Below the pieces are notes generated by a model. The model saw nothing but the letters and a program-made list of their open reading frames with translations. It ran no database searches and was not told the DNA's origin. The translations under genes and the position numbers were made by a program. A DNA stretch of 64,000 bases from Symsagittifera roscoffensis (Eukaryota > Xenacoelomorpha > Acoela > Convolutidae): NCBI RefSeq assembly GCF_963678635.1, contig NC_087066.1, forward strand, positions 50,587,581-50,651,580. Direction: 5' to 3'. Shown in pieces: positions 34,601-41,349 of this stretch (its first letter is position 1; every line of letters starts with the position of its first letter).

Positions 34601-37148
34601 CCAACTAGAGAAAACTGGATCAATAGGTAAAGTTTTTTACGCTGAAAATCAATAAATTGAATTCCACTTTCGAAACTAAAAATCGTTCACAATTTTTCGC
34701 GCCCTTTCCACGTTTGTATTTGGAGAGTGCTATTTACGTCAATTACAGCAGATGAACTTCAATTGAACTCAAAAAGTGCAGATATACCTAAGTGCATTCA
34801 TAAATGCATCAATATGTATGAATGCACATCTGTAGTTATTAGCTACATTTAAGACTCTTCCTGAAAAAAAAACCAAAAAAAATCAGCATTAACTTTATAA
34901 GAATCTTCACTACGTTCATTACTATTAAAAAAAGTCTAGTACTCGATTGCAATAACCTTCAGATTCCGCAATATCTTACGATATCTGAACACTGAGGCGA
35001 AGTTGCATTTTGCATACGCAAGCAAAAATATGACCGATAACGCTACTGGTAAACTCTAAATGAGTAAAATTTCGAGTCTACAAAATTTCTTCAAAGATGC
35101 ACGCCAATTATGAGTCTACATAGTTGCTAAATGACGCAAGCCAATTATGACGCATTAGCAGTACCAGTCAATTTGAAAAAAAATCTACCAACTAACATGC
35201 CTCAATTTATAGAGCGGACGCAATTTAACTAGTATACGAAAAAGTTCATTTAAAACATCCGACCCTGCCCAGGTACGAACCCTCTTATTTTGTTGCTGGT
35301 CTCCTTCTCTACCTCTACGCTACAGATCCATGATTTCTTGAAGCTAAAGTGCTATTTGTAATATAATAATCTGTGTTAATATCCTTAGCATTGGCTGTAC
35401 TTAATAGCTGGATCAAAACGAACACTTTCAAAATGAACATTTTGTCGCAAAAATTGCATCGCAACAATATTTGCGACTTAGGTTGGAAAAAAGAAAGTTC
35501 ATACAATAACACAAGTATAGCGACAAAAAAGAAGACACTAAGTGACAAAAAAGAAGACCCAGTTAAATTATTTTTTTAAGCATCTCCGAAAAAATTTACG
35601 GATAAACCTCAATTAAAGAGTGTTCAATTAATGCTGATTTTTCGAGTTATTGGCTTGGATTTCAAGTGGCTACCGAACTACTGATATCTTTTGATTTACA
35701 CAATCGAAATACTGTGAAAATTAAGGATATTTCTATTTTCGTTAAGTTTTAAACTAACTTAGGCAAAAAATATATGATTTGGTTTTTCTTCCTACGAAAC
35801 CAGTAAAATTTTTGTTGAACTTGTTCGATTGTTATAGAAATTGGCAAGCAGAATAATTAGAAAACGACAAACATATTTGATATTTAACCTTGTAAAAACC
35901 CTCGTTACGCTTCAAAATTGACGCGTTTGTAGCGGGGTGGGGAAAAGTAAGAGCTCATGACTTCACTGATAACATTTCACACCTGCTGATCAACTAATGA
36001 TTTCACACTTGGAAACTGGTTCATCCGCTTCTCCATGTAGACATTGCCGAGTAGTTTACAGAGAGGTGCGTATATGCTCATAATGAGTTTGAGGTCGAAG
36101 CAGGCCGAAAACTCCTCCTCCTTCTCGGGTGTCATTTCTGAGTAGGTGTACAGTTCAGGGGTCAAGTAGTAGTCTTCGCCCTGAACCCGAAAACATAGTC
36201 TCAGATTTTAAAAAAAAACAAAGTTAGGTCATTGGCTATCATGGACCACGCATCCATTTAGCGCTGATGTAAACTAAGTTATTGTCATATTTCTAAAGCA
36301 TATTCAAAGTGCGTCAAATGATGCCCAAATATTAAACAACCCACAAAAAAATCGAGCTGATATCTATAAAACACGAATTCCTCGTTTGGCGTATAACTCG
36401 TTTCTTTGTCGAATGACGTTTCTTTTTCTTTTCGGCTATATTTTCAAGAAATTGTTCTTTGATTTCCGCATATTTTGTAGATATAAACAACTTTTAACTA
36501 AATTATACATGCGAACAGTAATTATTCTATAGATTTTTAAAATATTTTCCCGACTTACACTTGATCTCATCAAGTTAGAATAGTTCTTTGGAGTTCCGAA
36601 CATGATGGAATCCTGCTGTATAGCGACGTCTGTGTAGAAGTCCGCCGACTCCCCACTTGAAGCACCCTTCTTAAACGGCGAAAACTCGTAACTCAATGGC
36701 TGTCTCGGCATTGCTGATCGGGTCAGGAAATCTTCCAAATTTGTAAAGAAAGACAGGACAGTTTTCATAAAACTGCTCAGAATCATGTCTCGTCCAATTC
36801 GCCCACAGATTTCAGTTAGAATCTTGATCCAAACTGATGCCATGACATACCTAGAGTCCGGATTGTCTGCCAAGTTTGAAGTCGGCGAGAGAAAAATGTT
36901 GGCTACTTTCACTAAAACCATGTTCAATTTGTGCAGATTTTTCACCAAAAATGGATCCGTCATTAGCGACACGGACAACTTCATGATATGAAGTGCTGCA
37001 AGAATACTGGCAACGGACCTCTCCGATACCTGCGATGTTATGCCGTCTAGCTGTTTGAAGACAAAAGCGAAAATCTGCGAATCAATTACTTCTTCGCCAT
37101 ACACAAGGACAGCTTCGCTCAAGCACCTCAAAATTCGCTCGAGTGTAC
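19463..37148 (-). CDS. WDR81: WDR81 homologue, middle region and complete C-terminal WD40 propeller (5' part outside window)
   Basis: Eleven exons on the minus strand: 36559-37148, 35983-36180, 33000-33174, 31230-31295, 30530-30794, 29575-29845, 26307-26476, 23720-23909, 23058-23181, 21425-21540 and 19463-19603. All phases agree, giving 767 residues and a TAA stop. WDR81 acts on endosomes with WDR91, restraining the class III PI3-kinase complex, and takes part in aggregate autophagy. Diagnostic stretches: RIGRDMILSSF, YAPLCKLLGN, DWRIYWNK, GHQGAVRGL, LSHGKDQTVRVWS, VVSCDGSIHIWD, DFRNG, AAWKAHDSEV, GKLYLWN and LLGTDSGAIRLIA-stop, in the order of animal WDR81. The first exon seen starts with the last two bases of a codon after a good 3' splice site, so the BEACH domain and other N-terminal parts (more than half of a roughly 1,900-residue vertebrate protein) are not here. 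No repeat is inserted in any exon. Confidence 0.92.
19604..21424. other. WDR81 intron with the CTGCC/TTGCC block
   Basis: The block at 20110-20850 is described separately. The flanks (19604-20109 and 20851-21424) are AT-rich without recognised features. Confidence 0.6.
20110..20850. repeat. Imperfect CTGCC/TTGCC tandem block (about 740 bp)
   Basis: The plus strand is built of degenerate 'ttgcgctgccctgcc', 'ccttgccttgcc' and 'cctaccttgc' words, almost without A. It gives long meaningless open frames rich in Cys, Leu and Pro on all frames. Because WDR81 is read from the other strand, its pre-mRNA carries the G/A-rich complement with many GG and GGG runs. The block becomes more regular toward its right end (20640-20830). 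Confidence 0.9.
21425..21540 (-). CDS. WDR81: WDR81 exon 10 of those seen: WD40 blade
   Basis: Acceptor GGTGTTTCAG and donor GTAAGA at 21419-21424. It enters in phase 1 and leaves in phase 0, which exactly repairs the phase between its neighbours. It encodes HNDSPMTQFELFSNSQLVG, then CTGANKFISYEK. Vertebrate WDR81 has [22 protein letters not shown] at this place. Confidence 0.9.
21567..21649. repeat. Short tandem duplication followed by a 14-bp hairpin
   Basis: 'catcaactaacatcttgcaa' and its continuation occur twice in a row (period about 28). Next comes CAATTCAAAATCAC (21618-21631), four bases, then its exact inverse (21636-21649). It lies in the WDR81 intron about 80-110 bases before the acceptor of the 21425-21540 exon. 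Confidence 0.8.
21775..22168. mobile_element. Non-autonomous hAT-type DNA transposon (394 bp) with 8-bp target duplication
   Basis: Ends are inverted: CAGGGGTGGCTCTAGGA on the left, and CAGGGGCGGATTTAGGA as the inverse of the right end. The element is flanked by the identical 8-mer ATCATAAT at 21767-21774 and 22169-22176. An 8-bp duplication with CAGGGG-type ends is characteristic of hAT elements. The inside has no transposase, only an inner 'ggccaaa..ttttggcc' inverted pair and a 'cagggag..ctccctg'-like stem near the right end. It sits in a WDR81 intron. Confidence 0.92.
22346..22637 (+). repeat. Family B element, partial copy B7
   Basis: Begins at 'aattaacccaatttgagaaa', keeps 'gaagtcgtttacgttttg' and ends 'acctatataagagtctccat..gctcatgactct'. 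A six-base AGAGTC/GACTCT stem brackets its last bases. Lacks the left third. Confidence 0.7.
22696..22985 (+). repeat. Family B element, partial copy B8, directly after B7
   Basis: The same landmarks as B7 are repeated in the same orientation about 350 bases later, making a tandem pair. The right end 'cgacctatataagtgtaatc..gttcattgacatttc' lies about 70 bases from the donor of the WDR81 exon at 23058-23181. Confidence 0.7.
23058..23181 (-). CDS. WDR81: WDR81 exon 9 of those seen: WD40 blade
   Basis: Acceptor GATGTTTTTTTTAG; donor GTTAGT at 23052-23057. It enters in phase 0 and leaves after one base. It encodes LKSLPFSPGAFLFSQSTADG, then KLYLWNFENSDEQSK. The pattern matches the family's SSSSDHSLTVWKELEQ blade. 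An in-frame stop follows directly if the intron is read through. Confidence 0.9.
23720..23909 (-). CDS. WDR81: WDR81 exon 8 of those seen: WD40 blade
   Basis: Acceptor ATGGATGTTTCAG; donor GTAAGT at 23714-23719. It completes an AGG codon and leaves in phase 0 at EVTK. It encodes FAVRSVCASSEGVWGAAGLS, NGQVVVVDFRNG and AAWKAHDSEVTK, matching the vertebrate VVAGFSSGFMVLLDTRTG and GWPAHEGDI segments. Confidence 0.93.
24043..24537 (+). repeat. Family B element, full-length copy B2
   Basis: Runs from 'aacatagccaacaaacagtt' (a CCAAC/GTTGG hairpin) and 'aagagtcaatgaatg' through the family body to 'gaactatataaaattctgca' and 'cgttcatcgactcttaa'. The subterminal words AAGAGTCAATGAACG and CGTTCATTGACTCTT are inverse to each other. 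Both sides carry a related direct repeat of about 60 bases ('catccctcgcc..ctcaatttta'). Confidence 0.75.
24600..25130. other. Island of balanced base composition without open frames in a WDR81 intron
   Basis: From 'tgtggttcctgcggaggagc' to about 25130 the GC content is clearly above the surroundings, and the sequence lacks the A and T runs seen everywhere else. No long open frame, no tRNA boxes and no match to families B, C or S. It may be the untranslated part of an old retroelement or a non-coding RNA gene; I do not recognise it. Confidence 0.5.
25310..25960 (-). repeat. Family S-related element with another core
   Basis: Starts 'acacagaggcgaagcagtgcttcgca', passes an inverted box B ('ggattcgaac', about 25433) and ends like S1 ('gcgtcttaggttggaaaaaaag..ctcgct'). 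The middle differs from S1 and instead matches 17960-18055. Confidence 0.55.
26307..26476 (-). CDS. WDR81: WDR81 exon 7 of those seen: WD40 blade
   Basis: Acceptor GTAGTTGTTTAG and donor GTTCTT (weak but with the right phase) at 26301-26306. It begins IWDATTGTQSRFIDL, continuing SCDGSIH from the exon before, then a Ser-rich loop and LCFAARQDASLALLDLR. The vertebrate equivalent is WDPFTGK...SSDSTLRFVDCR. Confidence 0.92.
26588..26910 (-). repeat. Family S element with tRNA-like core (copy S1c)
   Basis: Begins 'acacagaggcgaagctacgcttcgg', a near-perfect GCGAAGC/GCTTCG hairpin. The core at about 26672-26730 has an inverted CAT anticodon ('ttatgag') and box A ('ccactcagcca'). It ends 'cactagctactcgctag' and abuts family C copy C3. 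Confidence 0.72.
26922..27505 (-). repeat. Family C interspersed element, copy C3 (reverse orientation)
   Basis: Inverse of C2: starts 'ggccggttactgtgcaagta' and 'gaatgttccgacc', and ends 'acccatttttcaaatgg'. About 580 bases. Confidence 0.68.
27506..29418. other. Rest of the WDR81 intron between exons 29575-29845 and 26307-26476
   Basis: AT-rich, no gene recognised. A 31-base unit 'ccacagtcgctttagaggct' plus continuation is doubled at 28344-28414. Confidence 0.55.
29419..29553 (+). repeat. Family B element, short 3' copy B9
   Basis: Keeps only the subfamily word 'atcaatatgtatgaatgca' shared with B4, 'agacctatataaagta' and the right end 'cactacgttcattactctta'. It ends about 20 bases from the donor of the WDR81 exon 29575-29845. 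Confidence 0.68.
29575..29845 (-). CDS. WDR81: WDR81 exon 6 of those seen: first WD40 blades
   Basis: Acceptor GATTGATTTTAG; donor GTGAGT at 29569-29574. It completes an AGA codon and leaves in phase 0. It encodes LDSFEGHQGAVRGLIPVG, STFLSHGKDQTVRVWSIAN, HLHKKSLNGVFYSTY and VVSCDGSIH. This is the clearest WDR81 signature in the window (vertebrate: FPGHSGAVK, FLSGSKDRTVRLW, VVSCDGAVHVWD). Confidence 0.95.
30530..30794 (-). CDS. WDR81: WDR81 exon 5 of those seen: linker before the propeller
   Basis: Donor GTACGC at 30524-30529, leaving in phase 2. The acceptor TTTTTCGGCAATCCAAG before 30794 is my choice because it alone keeps phase 1 with the exon before; a stronger-looking acceptor near 30838 breaks the frame. 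It encodes LGYVEYDPLERIVFGDIVSD, a polar stretch, then DSDWRIYWNKTIREKESDPF. The WxxYW motif matches vertebrate NWLAYWQYEI just before the propeller. Confidence 0.8.
31230..31295 (-). CDS. WDR81: WDR81 exon 4 of those seen: 66-base microexon
   Basis: Acceptor CTTTTTGTTTTCAG and donor GTAAGT (31224-31229) are both strong, and phase is 1 in and 1 out, so the exon can be kept or skipped without breaking frame. It encodes ERTNELTRSGSWIANREQTD. No family motif proves it, so support comes from splice sites and phase. Confidence 0.65.
31818..32676 (+). repeat. Family B element, copy B3, interrupted by S1d
   Basis: Left part 31818-32187 ('aacatatccaacagacagtt', 'aagagtcaaggaacg', 'gaagttgatcacc', 'ttgctgtcatttta') and right part 32544-32676 ('caacaaaggaaatg', 'gacctatataagaatctgaa', 'cgttcaccgactcttaa') make one family B element split by S1d. 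Confidence 0.75.
32188..32543 (-). repeat. Family S element with best-preserved tRNA-like core (copy S1d)
   Basis: 356 bases from 'acacagaggagaagctgcga' to 'gctcgcacgctagtgt'. The minus-strand core 32303-32369 can be laid out as a tRNA: a CGTC/GACG acceptor-like pair, box A TGGCTGAGTG, a seven-base loop CTCATAA with a CAT anticodon, and T arm CGTA/TACG around GGTTCGAA. The core sits in the middle of the element, with about 180 bases before it and 115 after, which is unlike ordinary tRNA-headed SINEs. Confidence 0.78.
33000..33174 (-). CDS. WDR81: WDR81 exon 3 of those seen: acidic low-complexity linker
   Basis: Acceptor TTTTTTTTGGCGCAG; donor GTTAGT at 32994-32999, just before an in-frame stop. 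Phase 0 in, phase 1 out. It encodes VDISSGSSSCSEPETEEDDE, then a charged stretch and QSASNFTSSLTQFEVS. The low conservation expected of this linker makes it less certain by motif, but phase and splice sites agree. Confidence 0.8.
33279..34429. other. WDR81 intron, AT-rich; family S end fragment at its start
   Basis: 'acagaggcaaagccaagctt' at 33279 resembles a family S terminus. The remainder to 34429 has no recognised feature. Confidence 0.45.
34430..34930 (+). repeat. Family B element, copy B4
   Basis: Left 'gccaatcgaagattggaaaa' and 'agtaatgaacgcaagtaaac', body words 'ccactttcgaaactaaaaat' and 'atcaatatgtatgaatgcac', right 'ctttataagaatcttcacta' and 'cgttcattac'. It lies in the WDR81 intron between exons 35983-36180 and 33000-33174. 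Confidence 0.7.
34989..35530 (-). repeat. Family S-related element with a third tRNA-like core
   Basis: Starts 'acactgaggcgaagttgcat'. The minus strand at about 35266-35334 has a good box A (TAGCGTAGAGGTAGA) and box B (GGGTTCGTACC). The tail 'tttgcgacttaggttggaaa' equals the S1 tail. The anticodon region differs from S1, so a different tRNA-like block occupies the same position. Confidence 0.6.
35983..36180 (-). CDS. WDR81: WDR81 exon 2 of those seen: end of helical middle region
   Basis: Acceptor TTTTCGGGTTCAG; donor GTGTGA at 35977-35982; 66 codons, phase 0 at both ends. It encodes GEDYYLTPELYTYSEMTPEK and ACFDLKLIMSIYAPLCKLLG, then NQFPSVKSLVDQQ. Vertebrate WDR81 has LEMAYTIYVPFSCLLGD and a similar VGEL end here. 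Confidence 0.88.
36559..37148 (-). CDS. WDR81: WDR81 exon 1 of those seen: helical (HEAT-like) middle region
   Basis: Acceptor TATTGTTGTTTTAG at 37149 and donor GTAAGT at 36553-36558; starts with the last two bases of a codon, 196 further codons. It encodes GTLERILRCLSEAVLVYGEE, a series of amphipathic helices, and KILTEICGRIGRDMILSSF, which aligns with vertebrate [20 protein letters not shown]. It ends in a polar loop (FKKGASSGESADFYTD). No start codon context; an upstream exon is required for a normal product. Confidence 0.9.
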
Positions 37149-37180
37149 CTAAAACAACAATACATGATTTAATTGAGTTA

Positions 37181-37960
37181 ACTAAAACATAGACAACGGA
37201 CAGTTGGAAAAGAGTCAATAGAGGCAAGGAAACAAAAAAACGACATATATTTTTTTGAAAAAATCTCAATTTTCGAATTTCAAAAAAAAATAAAGATAGC
37301 CTTCAAGCTCTTTGAATTTCAAGAACAATTAATGATTGAAACTTTTTTTTGAAACACTAGTGAGAACACGACAAAAAAAGCAGCTATAAAGGGCAAAATA
37401 AAAATTATAAATAAGCCTCGAATTAGCTAAAATTCGTCTTCCTCTGAGATATGAGCATGTGACCAAGAGAATCAGAGTCTCAGACACTAATCACTCAGCC
37501 ACGGAAGCTTAATGAAGTACCATTTACCACTCAGTCACAAATAAAGTAGAGAACAGACGCTATGCAATTTCCAATGCTGCAAAAAAATTTCCAAAAAGTG
37601 AACACTTTTAATGAACACTTTTATTTGCGAGTCAGGTTAGAACAAAAAGAAGGTTCGTAATAACACACTAAGCTGCTCACAAGTGTCAAAAACAAAAAAC
37701 CAATTTGAAAAAATTAGATCGAGAGGTTAAATTTTTATTCCGCTAGAAAACATGAAACTTTAAGGCGATCACGTTTTTACACTTTTGCTGTTCGATAGTG
37801 GAATGTGCCTTCCTTTTAACCTGAAGGAAATAAATTAAACTTACAAGAAATCAAAAGTCGAACCGCAAAAAATCAAACTTGTCCGAACACATTTTTTTCC
37901 ATGGCGAAAAATCATCACAATCTATCATCACGAGGGTCATTTACCCTTAAAAACAGAAAA
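37181..37960 (+). repeat. Family B element, copy B5, interrupted by S1e
   Basis: Left part 37181-37350 ('aacatagacaacggacagtt', 'aagagtcaatagagg') and right part 37688-37960 ('gctgttcgatagtggaatgt', 'agggtcatttacccttaa') are one element split by S1e. It starts about 30 bases upstream of the acceptor of the exon at 36559-37148. Confidence 0.7.
37351..37687 (-). repeat. Family S element with tRNA-like core (copy S1e), nested in B5
   Basis: Begins inside the family at 'cactagtgagaacacgacaa', lacking the 'acacagagg' end, and contains 'cagctataaagggc', an inverted box A ('cactcagccac', about 37493) and the 'tttatttgcgagtcaggtta' tail. The box B region is damaged. Confidence 0.65.
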
Positions 37961-38186
37961 GATACAGACGTAAACAGCCAAGAATCACCTTAGATAAACC
38001 GAAAAAACAGTACTGTTGATATTGCTGCTAATTTCACAGTTTGATATAACATCATTCCCGATTCAGATGTGTTAAAAAAACTTCTGACAATAACAAAGGC
38101 AAGCTTGATCAGCATTTACAGTACCACTATCTGGACAAAAAGAAACTTTATCTGAACATCGTTTTCAATTAAACCCAACGATAACG

Positions 38187-38400
38187 AGCCGCAGCCCATC
38201 GGTATTTTTCTCGCATCTGCTGAGAGAAGACACATGGCATATCTGAAACATATTTAACATTGGTAGGAACCCTGATTAAAGCAGAACGTCAATGAAAACT
38301 TTGCCCAGCAATAAAATACAGACCAATGTAAAAAAAAAACAGACTTTTTACAGACTTTACAGACCGGTCAGTAATTACAGACCAAGTGGTCACCCTGGTC
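38187..38400. other. Non-satellite spacer between the first two satellite pieces
   Basis: A monomer breaks off after 'cccaacgataacga' and another piece starts at 'ccactatctgga', so the flanking copies overlap in content. The 214 bases between include an A run and repeated 'acagac' words ('ttacagactttacagaccgg'). Origin unknown. Confidence 0.6.
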
Positions 38401-40197
38401 CCACTATCTGGATAAAAAAGAAACTTTATCTCAACATCCTCATCAATTAAACTCAACGATAATGATGAAGCAAAAAAAGTACCACGCTTTCATCAGAGTG
38501 TGAGAAAGTATCAACAGATCTAAAGAGAAGCTTTCAAACGGCTCTTCCAATATCATCATCTCGAAACATGAAACTAGAGAAATAAACAAACGATAGCAAA
38601 CATTGTCAACAAATTAGATTAAATCTTTGACAGCTTTTGAAAGACCTGAAAAATCACAAAATCCAAAGAAAAAAGTAATAAAAACAACCGTAGCATTAAA
38701 CATTTCGTACAAAAACATTATTACTAAACTAATACGTTAAAAAAACAAAGTGACTGAAATGATTGAACTAATACTCAATCAGAGAATGACAAAATTTCAG
38801 TTGATTATCAATGAACGAATTTAAGTCCACCGCTGACCAAATCGTTAACAATTCCCAATTCAAATGTGTTTAAAAACTTTCTACAATAACAAGGGGAACC
38901 TTGATCAGCATTTATAGTACCACTATTTGGACAAGGGAACTTTATCCGAACATTGTCATCAATTAAACTCAACAATAACGGTGAAGCAAAAAATTAATAA
39001 ACTTTGATCAGAGTACGAAAAAGTATCAACAGATCTAAAGAGAAGCTTTCCAACGGCTCTTCCACTATCATCATCTTGAAACAAAAAACTAGAGAAAATA
39101 ACAAACGATAGCAAACATGGCCAAAAAAGTAGATTAAATCTTCGACAGATTTTGAAGGACCTGAAAAAATCAAAAGAAAGTCGTAAAAAAACCGTGGCAG
39201 TAAAGAGAATCGTACAAAAACATTGAAACGAAAAAAATACAAAAAATACTACAGTGACTAAAAATGATTAAAATGAGACTCAATCAGAGAATAACAAACT
39301 TTCAGTTGGTTGTCAATGAACTATATAGAATACACCGCTGATCAAATCGTCAACCATTCCCGATTCAGATGTCTTGAAAACTTTACATTAACAAAGGCAA
39401 ACTTGATCAGCATTTACAGTACCACTATCTGGACAAAAGAAAACTTTATCTGAACATCGTCATCAATTAAACTCAACAACAACGGTGAAGCAAAAAAGTA
39501 TTGTGCTTTCATCAGAGTACGAGAAAAAATCATCAGATCTAAGGAAAAGCTTTCAAACAGCTCTTCCAATATCATCATCTTGAAACATAAAAATAGAGAA
39601 ATGAACTAACGATAGCAAACATGGTCAAAAAATTAGATTGAATCTTCGACAGATTTTGAAGAAACTGAAAAAATCAAACGATCCGAAGAAAACGTATCAA
39701 ACAACCGTAGCATTAAACATTTCGTACAAAAACATTATTACAAAATTACATTAAAAAACAAAGTGACTAAAATGATTGAACTAATACTCCAAGAGTGAAT
39801 AATAAAATTTCAGTTGATTATCAATGAACGAGTTTAAGTAAACCGCTGACCAAAAAATCATTAATTCCCGATTCAAATGTGTTAAAAAACTTCTCACTTT
39901 AACAAAGGCAAGCTTGATCAGCATTTACAGTACCACTTTTAGGACAAAATTTTTTTTTCTGAACATCATCATCAATTTAACTTACTAATAAAGTTGAAGC
40001 AAAAAAGTACCATGCTTTGATCAGAGTACGGGAAAGTATCAACAGATCTAGAGAGACGCTTTCAAACTAGAGAAAAGAACTAACGATAGCAAACATGATC
40101 AAAAATTAGATTATAACTTCGACAGATTTTGAAAGACCTCAAATAATCACAAGATCCACAGAAAACTTAAATAACACAACCGTTGCAGTAAAAGAAA

Positions 40198-40432
40198 TTG
40201 GTACAAAAATTTTAATACAAAACTACTACGTTAAGCAAAACATATTGACTAAAATGATTGAACTAATACTCAATCAGAGAATGACAAAATTTCAGTTGAC
40301 TGTCAATGAACAAGTTTAATTCATTGACAGTCAACTGAAATTTTGTCATTCTCTGATTGAGTATTAGTTCAATCATTTTAGTCAATATGTTTTGCTTAAC
40401 GTAGTAGTTTTGTATTAAAATTTTTGTACCAA
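40198..40432. repeat. Perfect palindrome inside the satellite (113-bp arms, 9-bp spacer)
   Basis: 40198-40310 reads as the exact reverse complement of 40320-40432; the arms end in TTCATTGACAGTCAACTG and its inverse next to the spacer. Beyond the right arm the array resumes in its original orientation. Confidence 0.92.
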
Positions 40433-41349
40433 AAATATTATTACAAAATTACATTAAAAAACGAAGTGACTAAAATGATAGAACTAATACTCCATCAGTG
40501 AACGATAAAATTTCAGTTGATTATCAATGAATGAGTTTAAGTACACCGCTGACCAAATCATCATTAATTCCCGATTCAAAAGTGTTAAAAAACTTCTCAC
40601 ATTAACAAAGGCAACAAAGACCAGCATTTACAGTACCATTTTTAAGACAAAATTTTTTTTTCTGAACATCATCATCAATTAAACTCACCAATAAAGGTGA
40701 AGCAAAAAAGTACCATGCTTTGATCAGAGTATGGGAAAGTATCAACAGATCTAAAGAGAAGCTTTCAAACTAGAGAAACGAACTAACGATAGCAAACATG
40801 ATCAAAAAAATAGATTATAACTTCGACAGAGTTGGAAAGACCTGAAATAATCACAAGATCCGAAGAAAAGGTAAATAACACAACCGTTGCAGTAAAAAAA
40901 AATTGGTACAAAAATATTAACACAAAACTACTACAATAAGCAAAACATATTGACTACAATGATTGAACTAATACTCAATCAGAGAATAACAAACTTTCAG
41001 TTGATTGTCAACGAACTATATAAAGTACACCGCTGATCAAATCGTCGACAATTCCCGATTCAGATGTCTTAAAAAACTTCTGACATTAACAAAGGCAAAC
41101 TTGATCAGCATTTACAGTACCACATTTAGGACAATTGTTTTTTCTGAACATCATCATCAATTAAACTCACCAATAACGGTGAAGCAAAAAAAGTATTATG
41201 CTTTGATCAGATTACAAGAAAGTATCATCAGATCTAAGGAAAAGCTTTCAAATAGCTCTTCCAATATCATCATCTTGGAACATAAAAAAAGAAAAATGAA
41301 CTAACGATAGCAAACATGGTAAAAAAATAGATTGAATCTTCGACAGATT

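Noticed and set aside
36436-37269. Full 277-codon minus-strand frame as one exon
   Set aside because: The ends read through splice sites into family B sequence (left part of B5) and an AT-rich intron; only 36559-37148 is exon.
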